Position numbers and translations under genes: made by a program. Positions 1 through 8,489 of a DNA stretch of 64,000 nucleotides are shown here, piece after piece (the stretch's first letter is position 1; each line of letters starts with the position of its first letter). Location: positions 406-64,405 of the forward strand of contig NZ_BMJM01000002.1 of the NCBI RefSeq assembly GCF_014643455.1, read 5' to 3'. Under the pieces are notes generated by a model, which was not told the DNA's origin, searched no databases, and saw only the letters and a list, made by a program, of their open reading frames with translations. Origin of the DNA: Sandarakinorhabdus glacialis. GTDB taxonomy: Bacteria > Pseudomonadota > Alphaproteobacteria > Sphingomonadales > Sphingomonadaceae.

Positions 1-257
1 GCAGCACCTGCGGCGGCCAATCCTTCCATTATACGGACAAAAACGCCCCTCTCGCTCCACCGCTTCCAACGGTTGTAAAGCGTCTTGTGTGGGCCGTAGT
101 CCTTGGGCGCATCGCACCAGCGCAACCCATTGCGATTGATTAAGACTATGCCGCTCAACACCCGACGATCGTCAACCCTCGGCTTCCCATGGCTCTTGGG
201 AAAATATGACTCAAGCCGCGCCATCTGCTCGTCCGTCAGCCAGTACAGGTTGCTCAT
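1..257 (-). CDS. IS5-family transposase, N-terminal part (runs off window)
   Basis: This is an open frame of 85 codons reading leftward from an ATG at 257-255, preceded by a GGAG-like ribosome site. The product begins MSNLYWLTDEQMARLESYF and contains INRNGLRWCDAPKDYGPHKT and LYNRWKRWSERGVF. These are the conserved N-terminal DUF4096-type and helix-turn-helix segments of IS5-family transposases. The DDE catalytic part lies outside the window, so intactness cannot be judged. What is visible has no stop or frameshift. Confidence 0.85.
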   Translation of the reverse strand, partial: MSNLYWLTDEQMARLESYFPKSHGKPRVDDRRVLSGIVLINRNGLRWCDAPKDYGPHKTLYNRWKRWSERGVFVRIMEGLAAAGA

Positions 258-318
258 GCACGGTCTCCTCACGGAGCCTGAATCAGATCGTGCCTCTCAG
301 ATCAATGGGTCCTGACCC
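1..318 (-). mobile_element. IS5-like insertion sequence, 5' part, cut by window edge
   Basis: The transposase start and the upstream end of the element are visible; the remainder lies left of base 1. The outer end is near 318, where the element begins GGGTCAGGACCCATTGATC when read leftward, and it is followed by TA at 319-320, the usual target dinucleotide of IS427/IS1031-type IS5 elements. It sits directly against the stub of an IS3 orfA, so it appears to have inserted into that gene. The other end and its target duplication cannot be seen. Confidence 0.75.
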
Positions 319-358
319 TAACAGCCTCGCGTTTGAAATCATCCGTATGCTTCATCAT
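319..358 (-). pseudogene. IS3-family orfA stub (first 13 codons)
   Basis: Reading leftward from the double ATG at 358-353, after an AAGGAGACCGGAGAG ribosome site, the frame gives MMKHTDDFKREAVR. This is the typical beginning of the helix-turn-helix OrfA of IS3-group elements. It stops being IS3-like at 319, where the IS5-like element begins. The 65 bases upstream (359-423) look like the IS3 left end, with an outer TG at 423-422. Confidence 0.6.
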
Positions 359-395
359 CTCTCCGGTCTCCTTGAACGAGTGTTTTATGCTCAAG

Positions 396-659
396 TCACC
401 GACACGAAACCGTTACAAGTCCAATCCGGACCTCGGCGAAATCCGGCATTGCTGCCACCGGCATAATCCCGGTCAACTCGCCCGACATTGCCTGCTTGCG
501 CCATGTGTAGAGCAACCCGCTCGAAATCTCGTGCCGTTCGATCGCCGTGCGTACCGATCCGCCCGAGCCGAAAGCATCACGCAACATCCCGAGCTTTTGA
601 CCGACCGTCCAATATCGGCGGCCGGAAACGCGTGCCACCACCTCGATCCGACTGGTCAT
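396..659 (-). pseudogene. IS66-family accessory protein TnpA, truncated
   Basis: The 87-codon frame starts MTSRIEVVARVSGRRYWTVG and contains the helix-turn-helix EISSGLLYTWRKQAMSGELT followed by MPDFAEVRI. This is the arrangement of IS66 TnpA: a charged start, a LYTWR recognition helix and a PxFxxVRI stretch. IS66 TnpA is normally about 110-140 residues and continues past VRI. Here the homology stops near base 424, exactly where the IS3-like left end begins, and the last eight codons are read from that end. It is therefore a fragment without TnpB or TnpC. Confidence 0.6.
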
Positions 660-779
660 ACGACTGCTCGTATGACCAGTCGCTCCCTCGTCACCCAAAT
701 CCGACACCAGCAAACCCCAGATCAAAGGGGTGCAAACAACGCAACTCGGGCGTCACGCGCAAGGCGGCCTTCAGACCGC

Positions 780-1135
780 GCTTACAGATCGGACAACGGT
801 GCCGAGTTCATCGCCACCGCCGTGCAGGAATGGCTCGCCAGGATCGGCGTGAAGACGCTCTACATCGCGCCGGGCTCACCATGGGAAATGGCTACAACGA
901 AAGCTTTAACGGCTCGCTTCGCGACGAACTGCTCAATGGCGAGATCTTCTACAGCCTCGCCGAAGCCAAGGTGCTGATCGAAGCCTGGCGGCGGCACTAC
1001 AACACCGTGCGCCCGCACAGCAGCCTCGGCTACCGACCGCCGGCCCCGGAAACGGTGACGCCGCCATTGCCGCCGTCCGGTTCCGCTTCGCTCCACCTAC
1101 CGGCGGCAATGGCACCGGAGGCAATAATGCACTGA
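780..1135 (+). pseudogene. IS3-family orfB (integrase-core C-terminus), frameshifted fragment
   Basis: The frame from 786 gives RSDNGAEFIATAVQEW and then LYIAPGSPWE. The homology continues in another frame as NGYNESFNGSLRDELLNGE, ending HYNTVRPHSSLGYRPPAPE with a stop at 1133-1135. DNG, SPWENGYNESFN and the HSSLGY tail are hallmarks of the rve/DDE domain of IS3 OrfB. The switch falls at about 881-888, where GGGAAATGG appears to have lost two bases. The first half of the domain is missing. Bases 1136-1165 (CCGGACCACTCGGTGGGG) look like the matching IS3 end. Confidence 0.8.
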
Positions 1136-1369
1136 CAATCAAACCGGACCACTCGGTGGGGACCGGTCAGAGAACGCGAGCGTCTGACCCTTGTTTTCTG
1201 ATTGAACGCCTAATTCGCCCAAGTTAGGGTCGTTTGACGTTTAGGCGGGCGTTTCGGCGTTTTACAGGGCCGCCAGGTTCTTGGGGTGAGACTGATCAGC
1301 CTCCTGAACCGATCGCTGGCGTCGACTAGGGACGTAGCGCAGTGAAATCCGACGCCGCCGAACGTACAA

Positions 1370-2176
1370 CTAGTCACCGAACTTTGTCCTTCCCGCCGCG
1401 GTCATCCCCGCGTCGATGACGAGGTCGTGGCAATTGACGTAGCGGCCCTCGTCACTGGCGAGATACAGCACGCCGTGGGCGATGTCGTGCGGCAGGCCGG
1501 CGCGACGCAGAGGCGTCGACGCCGCGAGGTTGCGGCGCAGCTTGTCCATGCTGGCATCGACATGCGCCGGGTCGAGGGTATTGGCGCGCGCCGAGCCGCC
1601 GAAGAAGATCGGCGTCGCGATACCGCCCGGCGAGACCGAATTCACCGTAACGCCGAACGGCGCGAGTTCCATGCCCGCGACCTTGGTCAGCTGCGTGACG
1701 CCCGCCTTGGCCATGCTGTAGAGATACTCGCCCATGTGGGTGCGCAGCGCGGCGACGCTCGAGTTGTTGATGATCGAACCGCTCCCCTGCGCCTTCATAA
1801 TCGGCGCTGCGTGCTTGATGCCGAACACCGCGCTGCCGAGCAGCAGGTCCATTGCGTAGTGGAAATCCTGCGGAGTGACCGTCTCAAGGCCGCCGGGCGT
1901 CGGTCCACCGGCATTGTTGAACAGGCAGTCGAGGCGGCCGAAGTCGGCGACCGCGGTGTCGATCGCCGCCTTGATGTCGGCCTCATGCCGCACATCGCCT
2001 TGAACGAAGCGGCTGGCGGCACCGAGACGCGCGGCGATCTCGGTACCCTTGACGGCATTGCGGCCCGTGAAGACGACGCGCGCTCCCTCGCGGACGAACA
2101 GTTCGACGGTCGCTTCGCCGATGCCGCTGGTGCCGCCGGTGATCACCGCGACTTTGCCCTTTAGGCGCTCGCTCAT
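1370..2176 (-). CDS. SDR-family NAD(P)-dependent oxidoreductase
   Basis: A 268-residue classical short-chain dehydrogenase. The N-terminus has the nucleotide-binding signature TGGTSGIGE near residue 14, then DV (near 62) and NNAGG (near 88). The catalytic triad is visible as SS at about 140 and YSMAK at about 153-157. It should oxidise or reduce a hydroxy/keto group on a cytoplasmic substrate. It is the last gene of a five-gene leftward operon (transporter, exported hydrolase, quinohemoprotein, acyl-CoA ligase, SDR), 15 bases after the ligase, with an AAGGAAA ribosome site. The context suggests a hydroxyacyl-CoA or ketone step; the substrate is unknown. Confidence 0.9.
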   Translation of the reverse strand: MSERLKGKVAVITGGTSGIGEATVELFVREGARVVFTGRNAVKGTEIAARLGAASRFVQGDVRHEADIKAAIDTAVADFGRLDCLFNNAGGPTPGGLETVTPQDFHYAMDLLLGSAVFGIKHAAPIMKAQGSGSIINNSSVAALRTHMGEYLYSMAKAGVTQLTKVAGMELAPFGVTVNSVSPGGIATPIFFGGSARANTLDPAHVDASMDKLRRNLAASTPLRRAGLPHDIAHGVLYLASDEGRYVNCHDLVIDAGMTAAGRTKFGD

Positions 2177-2191
2177 TGTCGTTTCCTTTGC

Positions 2192-3736
2192 TCAGACGGT
2201 TTGTTCGGCGGCGTAGCGGTCCTGCAACGCCCGCTTGACGATCTTGCCGATAGCGTTGCGCGGCAGTTCGTCGACGATCTGCACTGCGCTGATGCGCTGC
2301 ATCTTGCCGAGCCGCTGGTTGGCCCAACTGCGTAACGCCTCGGCTTCAAGCGGTGTGCGCATCGTCACGAACGCCACCGGCGTTTCGCCCCATTCACGCG
2401 ACGCGACGCCGACGACGGCGGACTCGATCACCGCTGGATGCTCGTTCAGCACGCTTTCCAGGTCGATCGGATACAGGTTGATGCCGCCCGAAATGATCAT
2501 GTCCTTGGCGCGTCCGATCAGCGTGAAAAAGCCTTGCGCATCGACGCTGGCGATGTCGCCGGTGCGGATGTAGCGAACGCCTGCGGGATCGAACCATTCA
2601 GCCTCGGCGGATTTTTCGGGCTGGTTGCGATAGCCGTTCATCATCGACCGCGAGCGACCGACGACTTCGCCTGGCACCCCTGGCGGTGCGGCGTTGCCGT
2701 CGGCGTCGATGACCAGCATCTCATGCCCGTCCATTGGCCGTCCGACGGTGTGCAGCTTGTCGGGGTGTTCGTGTGCGACGAGCATGCACGACCCGCCGCC
2801 CTCGGTCATGCCGTAATATTCGACCAGCCCGCCCGGCCAGCGCTGCAGCACCTCCGCCTTGAGTTCGGCCGAGAACGGCGCCGAGGTGGCGTATTTCATG
2901 CGGTAGCTCGACAGGTCGAAAGCATCGAAGTCAGAAACATCGAGGATGCGGCGGTACTGGACCGGGACCAGCATCGCGATATTGGCGTGGTGCCGCTCGC
3001 TGAGCACGAGGAACTCCCGTGCATCGAAGCGGGGCATCAGGACCATGGTACCGCCGCCCGCCAGTGTCGGCAGGAAACTGACCAGCGTCGTGTTCGAGTA
3101 AAGCGGCGTCGAGATCACCGCGACCACTCCGGGGCCGTAGCCGGGCGGATCACCAAGATGATTGTGCGGCCAACGCATCGCGAACGACTGAACGATGCCC
3201 TTGGGCGTGCCCGTCGTGCCGCTCGAATAGATGATGTTGAAGGCTTGCTCGGCGGTAACCTCGACGGGTGTCGGCGTAGTGCCGGGGGGCGCTAGCCAGG
3301 CGTCGAATGCCGCGCCGAGCGTGATGAATGCAAGCCCGTCGACGGCGGCAAGGTGCGCGGCGGCGGCAGCATCGACGAACAAATAGCTCGGCGTGCTGTC
3401 GGCGATCATCGCGGCGAGTTGCGCCGGGGTCGCTGACGGCGACAGCGGTGCGATTGCCGCACCGGCGCGCAGCGTGGCGATGAAGATCGCGGCGTAATCG
3501 ATCGAGCTCGCGGCGCAGATCGCGACGACCCCGCCGCTGACGACGCCGTCGCGTTGCAGCGACGCCGCGATACAGTCGGCGCGCGCGTTAAGCCCGGCAT
3601 AGTCGATCTGCTCGCCGTCGCAGATGATCGCGATGCGATCGGGCGCAGCGCGCGCCTGCAATGCGACCAGGTCAGCAAAATTTCCGCACGGGCGTGCGAC
3701 ATACGCGGCGATCTTGGTGTTCATATCATTGCTCAC
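2192..3736 (-). CDS. Class I adenylate-forming acyl-CoA ligase
   Basis: The 514-residue protein has all the core motifs of AMP-binding acyl-CoA synthetases: the P-loop YSSGTTGTPKG at residues 170-180, YYGMTEGGG in the middle, RTGDIASVDAQGFF, GRAKDMIISGGINLYP at the hinge, and the catalytic lysine near the C-terminus in RNAIGKIVK. It should activate a carboxylic acid to its CoA thioester in the cytoplasm. The start is a GTG at 3736-3734 whose GTGA overlaps the stop of the upstream quinohemoprotein, implying translational coupling. Its position after a periplasmic oxidase and hydrolase suggests it activates the acid products they make. The exact acid cannot be told from sequence. Confidence 0.9.
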   Translation of the reverse strand: MSNDMNTKIAAYVARPCGNFADLVALQARAAPDRIAIICDGEQIDYAGLNARADCIAASLQRDGVVSGGVVAICAASSIDYAAIFIATLRAGAAIAPLSPSATPAQLAAMIADSTPSYLFVDAAAAAHLAAVDGLAFITLGAAFDAWLAPPGTTPTPVEVTAEQAFNIIYSSGTTGTPKGIVQSFAMRWPHNHLGDPPGYGPGVVAVISTPLYSNTTLVSFLPTLAGGGTMVLMPRFDAREFLVLSERHHANIAMLVPVQYRRILDVSDFDAFDLSSYRMKYATSAPFSAELKAEVLQRWPGGLVEYYGMTEGGGSCMLVAHEHPDKLHTVGRPMDGHEMLVIDADGNAAPPGVPGEVVGRSRSMMNGYRNQPEKSAEAEWFDPAGVRYIRTGDIASVDAQGFFTLIGRAKDMIISGGINLYPIDLESVLNEHPAVIESAVVGVASREWGETPVAFVTMRTPLEAEALRSWANQRLGKMQRISAVQIVDELPRNAIGKIVKRALQDRYAAEQTV

Positions 3737-5646
3737 TTACCATCGACCGAAAAAGCCAGGAGCAGATTGCCCTCGGCGGCGCGCAGGTTGCGGCCGGCGT
3801 TTGCGCCTGACCGTCCGGCATAGCCCGTATGGACATAGACCATGCCGCCCGCCACCGTCGGGCCGGCACCGTCCATCACGCCGCCATGGGCCTCGCCGCC
3901 GTCAAGCGTCTTGAACAAGGTGCTGCCGGTATCGAAGTCCCAGACAATGCGCCCGGTCGCGGCATCGTGCCCGCGGAAATGCCCGTCATAGCTGCCTGCG
4001 AAGACGATGCCGGGGACCACCGTCACCGCCTGCGAGATTGCGCCGTGGCACCACCGCGTTTGCCACCGGCAGGTCGGCTTCAACGACGTCGGCATCGACC
4101 AGAGCGGCGTGCCGTCGGCGATCTTCACCGCGTAGAGGCCCGGCTTGCCCTGCGGGCCCGCAACGATATCGCTGATCCCAACGTACAGGCGGTCGCGGTC
4201 GGCGGCCATGCCGAATTCGACGCCGCCGAGCGCGCTGCCGGGGCTGAGGCGGAGCTCCCATATTTTTTTGCCGCGCCGCGCCGGGTCAAGCGCGAATACC
4301 GCGCCCGACTTCTGCCCGACCAGCAGCAACTGCCCGCCGGGACCATCGTGGAGGATCGTCGACGCGCCGATCGAGAAATCAGGGCCGACCGGCGACGGAC
4401 AGTTCGCGGGCCGCACCCGGCCGGGCCGCGGCCAGCAGCCGTCGATGTAGTTATCGTTCGGGGTCAACTGGTTGACCCAGCGCACTGCGCCGGTGTCGGC
4501 GTCGATCGCCATGACCGCGTCGCTGTTGTCGTAGGGTACGTCGGTGTACGAGTTCGAGGTCCCGACATAGACCAGCCGCCGCGCCGGATCGATCGTCGGC
4601 GCGCTCCAGATCGCGCCGCCCGACGGCCCCCACATCGGGCGTCCTGCCGAATTAGTCTTGAAGATGCGCGGCTCGACCTCGGTGGTGTAGCGTTTCCACA
4701 GCAGCCGCCCAGTCGCCGCATCGAGCGCGACGAGCGCCCCGCGGAAGCGGCAGCACTCCCACAGATCGTTCTGCGCGTAGGCCTCGTTACCCGACGAGAT
4801 CGGCACGTAGATCTTGCCGTCCCACACCGTCGGTGATCCGGTCGACTGCTGGCCTGACTGATCGTCGATGACGGTCTTCCACAGTTGCGCGCCGGTGTCG
4901 GCATCGAGCGCGACCGCGCTCTTGGTCCAGTCCGAAAAGAATACCGCGTGACGCGGCCCCGTTGTGCCGGGCAGCTTCATCACGGTGACGCTCGTCCTCG
5001 TCGCCGCCGCCGCGGCATGACGCCAATAGACGCAGCCAGTGCGCGCGTTGAGCGCATAGACCGCACCCGACATGCTGGTAACGAACAGCCGCTCGCCGAG
5101 CACGGTCGCTTGGCCGTTCTTGGCCCCGGGATAGCGGAATGCCCATTTAAGCTTGAGCCGGGGTACATCGCGCGGTCGCAGTTCGGGGCGGGGTTGAAAG
5201 CGCGCGTTGTCGGCGGCAACGCTCCAGCCGTTCCAGCCGCCTCGCTTGGCTGCATCGACCGGCGGGGGCGGCGCGGTGCAGCGCGGTGCATCGAGCGGCG
5301 TACCCGCGACGCCGTCACCCCAGATCCGCGCGGGGTCGATGTCGCGGATCGTGTCTGGGCTCGCCGGTTTGCCGAGGTAAATTGCTATTGCAGCGATGTC
5401 GGCGGGGCTCAAGCCCTCCGCCATCGGCATCATGACGCCCGTCCGTAGCGTAGCGACGATAAAGCCGGGCGGATTCTGCGACAGCAACGCGCGAGTCGGG
5501 GTGCGGTCGGTAGCGTTGTCGTGACATGCCGCGCAGCGGTCGGCGTAAAGTGCTGCGCCGTTCGAGGTGCCGGCGACTTGCGCGACGCCCGCGCTGGTCG
5601 TCAGCAGCATAGCTGCAATGATGGCCATTCGGCCCAGTAATTTCAC
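3733..5646 (-). CDS. PVA-dehydrogenase-like quinohemoprotein (N-terminal cytochrome c plus PQQ propeller)
   Basis: A 637-residue exported protein. Residues 1-22 form a signal peptide ending AGVAQ. The heme c site CAACH is at 38-42 with a later MMPMAEGLS axial-Met region, and it is followed by an eight-bladed PQQ propeller with repeated ALDADTG/ALDAATG and W motifs (for example KLKWAFRYPGAKNG, ALNARTGCVYWRH). An N-terminal cytochrome fused to a PQQ domain of this length is the architecture of polyvinyl-alcohol dehydrogenase (EC 1.1.2.6) of sphingomonads; most quinohemoprotein alcohol dehydrogenases carry the heme at the C-terminus. It would oxidise secondary alcohols in the periplasm. It lies 27 bases after a hydrolase resembling oxidized-PVA hydrolase, which supports the call. 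No PQQ synthesis genes are present in the window. Confidence 0.78.
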   Translation of the reverse strand: MKLLGRMAIIAAMLLTTSAGVAQVAGTSNGAALYADRCAACHDNATDRTPTRALLSQNPPGFIVATLRTGVMMPMAEGLSPADIAAIAIYLGKPASPDTIRDIDPARIWGDGVAGTPLDAPRCTAPPPPVDAAKRGGWNGWSVAADNARFQPRPELRPRDVPRLKLKWAFRYPGAKNGQATVLGERLFVTSMSGAVYALNARTGCVYWRHAAAAATRTSVTVMKLPGTTGPRHAVFFSDWTKSAVALDADTGAQLWKTVIDDQSGQQSTGSPTVWDGKIYVPISSGNEAYAQNDLWECCRFRGALVALDAATGRLLWKRYTTEVEPRIFKTNSAGRPMWGPSGGAIWSAPTIDPARRLVYVGTSNSYTDVPYDNSDAVMAIDADTGAVRWVNQLTPNDNYIDGCWPRPGRVRPANCPSPVGPDFSIGASTILHDGPGGQLLLVGQKSGAVFALDPARRGKKIWELRLSPGSALGGVEFGMAADRDRLYVGISDIVAGPQGKPGLYAVKIADGTPLWSMPTSLKPTCRWQTRWCHGAISQAVTVVPGIVFAGSYDGHFRGHDAATGRIVWDFDTGSTLFKTLDGGEAHGGVMDGAGPTVAGGMVYVHTGYAGRSGANAGRNLRAAEGNLLLAFSVDGK

Positions 5647-5673
5647 AAATCGTCTCCGGAATGCGCGTCGGCG

Positions 5674-6738
5674 CTAATAGTGATCAGTGTAGCTGCCGAC
5701 GCGGCACTGGTAGCCCGGTGGCGGGTTGGTCAGCGCGAAGTCGCGGGCCCGACTGCCCTTGGGGTGCGACGCGAGCGTCGCCAGCGCCCACGCATTGAAC
5801 GCCTGCGTATTGACCTGCGGCCACATATGCCCGTGCGTAGCGCTGCAGGCGACGTGGACGATTTTCGGTTGCGCGCTGAAGTAGTTCGCCCCCGCCTGCG
5901 TGCTAGGGCGATAGTCGGCGCATAGCACGGTGCCGCAGTTCCACAGGTCGCGCTCGCCGCCCCAAACGGTGATCACCACCATCGGGCCGAGTCTGGTGGG
6001 AAGCGGCTGCGGACCGACGCGGCCCTGGAAAATCTGCGTGGGCGCGGCAGCGACCGCGGCGCGTGCCTCGTTGAAGCGCAGCGCTGTATGGTCGTCGCGT
6101 CCGATGTACCACTCACCTGAGATCGGCAGGCCGCCGCCCCAGAAATCGGAGTCGAACAGCAGCGCACGGTTGGTCATCGTCCCGCCCGCCGAGATGCCGC
6201 CGATGAACAGGCGTTTGCGGTCAAGCGGCCATTTCGTCCCGACGCAGCGCACCATCGCTTTAAGAAAGCGTGCGTCGGGCCCGGCGTCGTTCGCCCATTT
6301 CGCACCCTCCGCCGACGCCGCGCGGCCATCGTTCCACGGGTTCCAGTTCCAGCCGTTGCGCCCGACCCCGATGCATGCCCCAGCCGACAGCTTTGGATCC
6401 TGGACCGCGCAGTCGCGCACCGGGCCGATCACCATGAAACCACGTTTCGCCATCTCCGCGTTGGCACCGCTGCGGGCGACATGCAGATTGGCGTCGGTCG
6501 ATTCCACAGTGCCCGTCAGCGGGACCCAGACGGGAACCCGGCGAGCGGCGTTCTCGGGCGGCACGACGACGAAGGCGCGGCGCTTGCCGTCGCTCGGAAA
6601 GTCGATGTTCAGTCCTGCCTTAACCGCGTAGCCGGGGGGGCAGACCCAATCGGCGCGGCGTGCGTCGGCGCGCCCCGCCCCCAATGCCGCAGTCATTGTC
6701 AGCAGCGCCACCAGCCACGGCCTGGTCCGTTCGATCAT
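5674..6738 (-). CDS. Exported serine hydrolase resembling oxidized-PVA hydrolase
   Basis: A 354-residue alpha/beta hydrolase with a signal peptide (WLVALLTMTAALGAGRADA). The nucleophile elbow GGISAGG lies in the middle, with TVWGGERDLWNC (likely acid region) and VACSATHGHMWPQ (likely catalytic His) towards the C-terminus. WNWNPWNDGRAA and YRPSTQAGANYFSAQP are, from memory, typical of oxidized polyvinyl alcohol hydrolase (beta-diketone hydrolase, EC 3.7.1.7), which is related to PHB depolymerases. I chose the ATG at 6738, whose first base is the last base of the upstream transporter stop (TGATG), over an upstream in-frame start that would sit inside that gene. Together with the adjacent PVADH-like gene it would cleave oxidised chains in the periplasm. 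A general esterase role is the alternative. Confidence 0.72.
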   Translation of the reverse strand: MIERTRPWLVALLTMTAALGAGRADARRADWVCPPGYAVKAGLNIDFPSDGKRRAFVVVPPENAARRVPVWVPLTGTVESTDANLHVARSGANAEMAKRGFMVIGPVRDCAVQDPKLSAGACIGVGRNGWNWNPWNDGRAASAEGAKWANDAGPDARFLKAMVRCVGTKWPLDRKRLFIGGISAGGTMTNRALLFDSDFWGGGLPISGEWYIGRDDHTALRFNEARAAVAAAPTQIFQGRVGPQPLPTRLGPMVVITVWGGERDLWNCGTVLCADYRPSTQAGANYFSAQPKIVHVACSATHGHMWPQVNTQAFNAWALATLASHPKGSRARDFALTNPPPGYQCRVGSYTDHY

Positions 6739-8237
6739 CAGGCTGCCGCCTCGGCAAGCGGCTTTTGCGCCGCGGCATCGCGCACTTTGCGAACGTTGTT
6801 TTCGTGTACCGCCCGGGTGATCGGGTAGGCGAGGATGCACAGCAGCGCCACGGCCTGCAGTCCGAAAATGATCAACGGCTCGATGATCGCAAGCTGGTTA
6901 AGCACATCGACCGGCACGCTGCCCCGTCTGGCCTGTTGCGGAAAATTGACGAAGCTGAGGATCAGCCCGCCGCCGAATACCCCAACCCCCGACATCGACT
7001 TGAGCATGAAGGTGTTCGTCGCGAAAAACAGCCCGGCATTATGCCGACCCGTCTTGGCGGCGCTGTCCTCGACGACATCGGCCATCATCGCGGCCCCCAT
7101 CACCCCGATCGAAATGACGATGATCGTTACGAAGAAGCTTTGGCCGAACAGCAGAGCGTAAAGAACCGGACTGCCGTTGGCTGGCAGCAGATCGAAGACA
7201 CGGCCGAGATACAGCAGCGGCGACAACGACATGTAGGTCGCCGCGAGGACCATATAAGCGCGCTTCTTGCCAAGCGCGCGGCCAATTCGCGGCGCGAAGA
7301 ACAGCGCCACGAACACCGATGCAAAATTGCCGACCATCAGGAAGGAGATCTGGTCGCCAGTCAGTTCCCAGAAATAGATCCTGAAATACGTCAGCACCGA
7401 TGCCGCGATTCCCGCCGCCGCAAAGCTGAATACGCCTGCAAGGAACAGCACCCCGAAGGCGCGGTTGGACAGCGTCTCCCAAAGCTCGCGCACGGAGCGC
7501 CGCAGCACAAACCGGCGTCGCGGCGGCGGTTTGGGGAACGCTGCAGCGCGGCGCTGCGTCCCCAGTGACGACACCATGATCGCCGCAAACATCAGCAGCG
7601 ACGCGACGAGCCCGTAGTTGGCGTAGCCCTGCAGGTTGAGTTGTCCCGATGGATCGTCTGCCGATGGTCGCAGAAAGACGCTGAATGCCACGACCCCCAT
7701 TGCCAGACCGCCGATCCAGCCGAAGAAATAGCGGTAGCTCAGGAAGCTGGTACGCTCGTCATAGTCGTGGGTCATGTCGGCGACGAGCGCGCTGCTCGGA
7801 ATCTCATAAAAGGTGATGCACAGCCGGATGACGATCGAAATGCCGATCAGATAAGTCAGCAGAGCGGGTTCCCCGAGCCCGCTTGGCGGGTTCCACAGGA
7901 AATAATAGGACACCGCGATCGGCACGGCCGCTGCGTACATGAAAGGATGGCGGCGTCCGAGGCGCGAGCGGAAGTTGTCCGACCAGTTTCCCACCACCGG
8001 ATCGACGCACGCATCGACGACAAGCGCGATCATGATCGCGAGGCCAACCGACTGCGCCGAAAGTCCGAGAGCCTGATTATAGAACAGCAGCAGCAAGACG
8101 CTGAAGCCATTGTCTTTGACACCATAGGCGATCGAGCCGACGCCGTAGGCGAGTTTGTCGAACAGTGTCGCGCGACCGATCGCGGCAGCGACGGCCATCG
8201 GCGTCGCGCCACTCGAAAGCGATGCCGCGCCGCTCAT
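6738..8237 (-). CDS. GPH-type MFS symporter
   Basis: A 499-residue integral membrane protein with about 12 hydrophobic segments. The N-terminal KLAYGVGSIAYGVKDNGF, then VDACVDPVVGNWSDNFRSR and LGRRHPFMYAAAVP, are signatures of the glycoside-pentoside-hexuronide:cation symporter family (MFS_2). These proteins import sugars, glucuronides or other polar solutes across the inner membrane. It heads the leftward operon and overlaps the next gene by one base, so it probably imports the product of the periplasmic hydrolase and dehydrogenase. It is a close paralogue of the transporter at 12533. The substrate is not predictable. Confidence 0.88.
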   Translation of the reverse strand: MSGAASLSSGATPMAVAAAIGRATLFDKLAYGVGSIAYGVKDNGFSVLLLLFYNQALGLSAQSVGLAIMIALVVDACVDPVVGNWSDNFRSRLGRRHPFMYAAAVPIAVSYYFLWNPPSGLGEPALLTYLIGISIVIRLCITFYEIPSSALVADMTHDYDERTSFLSYRYFFGWIGGLAMGVVAFSVFLRPSADDPSGQLNLQGYANYGLVASLLMFAAIMVSSLGTQRRAAAFPKPPPRRRFVLRRSVRELWETLSNRAFGVLFLAGVFSFAAAGIAASVLTYFRIYFWELTGDQISFLMVGNFASVFVALFFAPRIGRALGKKRAYMVLAATYMSLSPLLYLGRVFDLLPANGSPVLYALLFGQSFFVTIIVISIGVMGAAMMADVVEDSAAKTGRHNAGLFFATNTFMLKSMSGVGVFGGGLILSFVNFPQQARRGSVPVDVLNQLAIIEPLIIFGLQAVALLCILAYPITRAVHENNVRKVRDAAAQKPLAEAAA

Positions 8238-8489
8238 CGCGGGTTCTCACGAAAAATGTGACCGATCATCAACGCGAGGTTCCCCAACCCGGTACCGATA
8301 AATTTTAAGATACCGCGTATGTTTGCCTAACGCCAGCGCGATCTGGGTTAGCTAGTACATTCAGTATTACAGCGCGGCTTTCAGAAGATTAGAATGGGAG
8401 TTATGGCTGCATAAGCTGCCGGTATCTGGTCGCGGTGCCAAGATGGCAGCGCAGATGCTGCGGACGGCGAAAAAAATGGGAGTTGCGAC

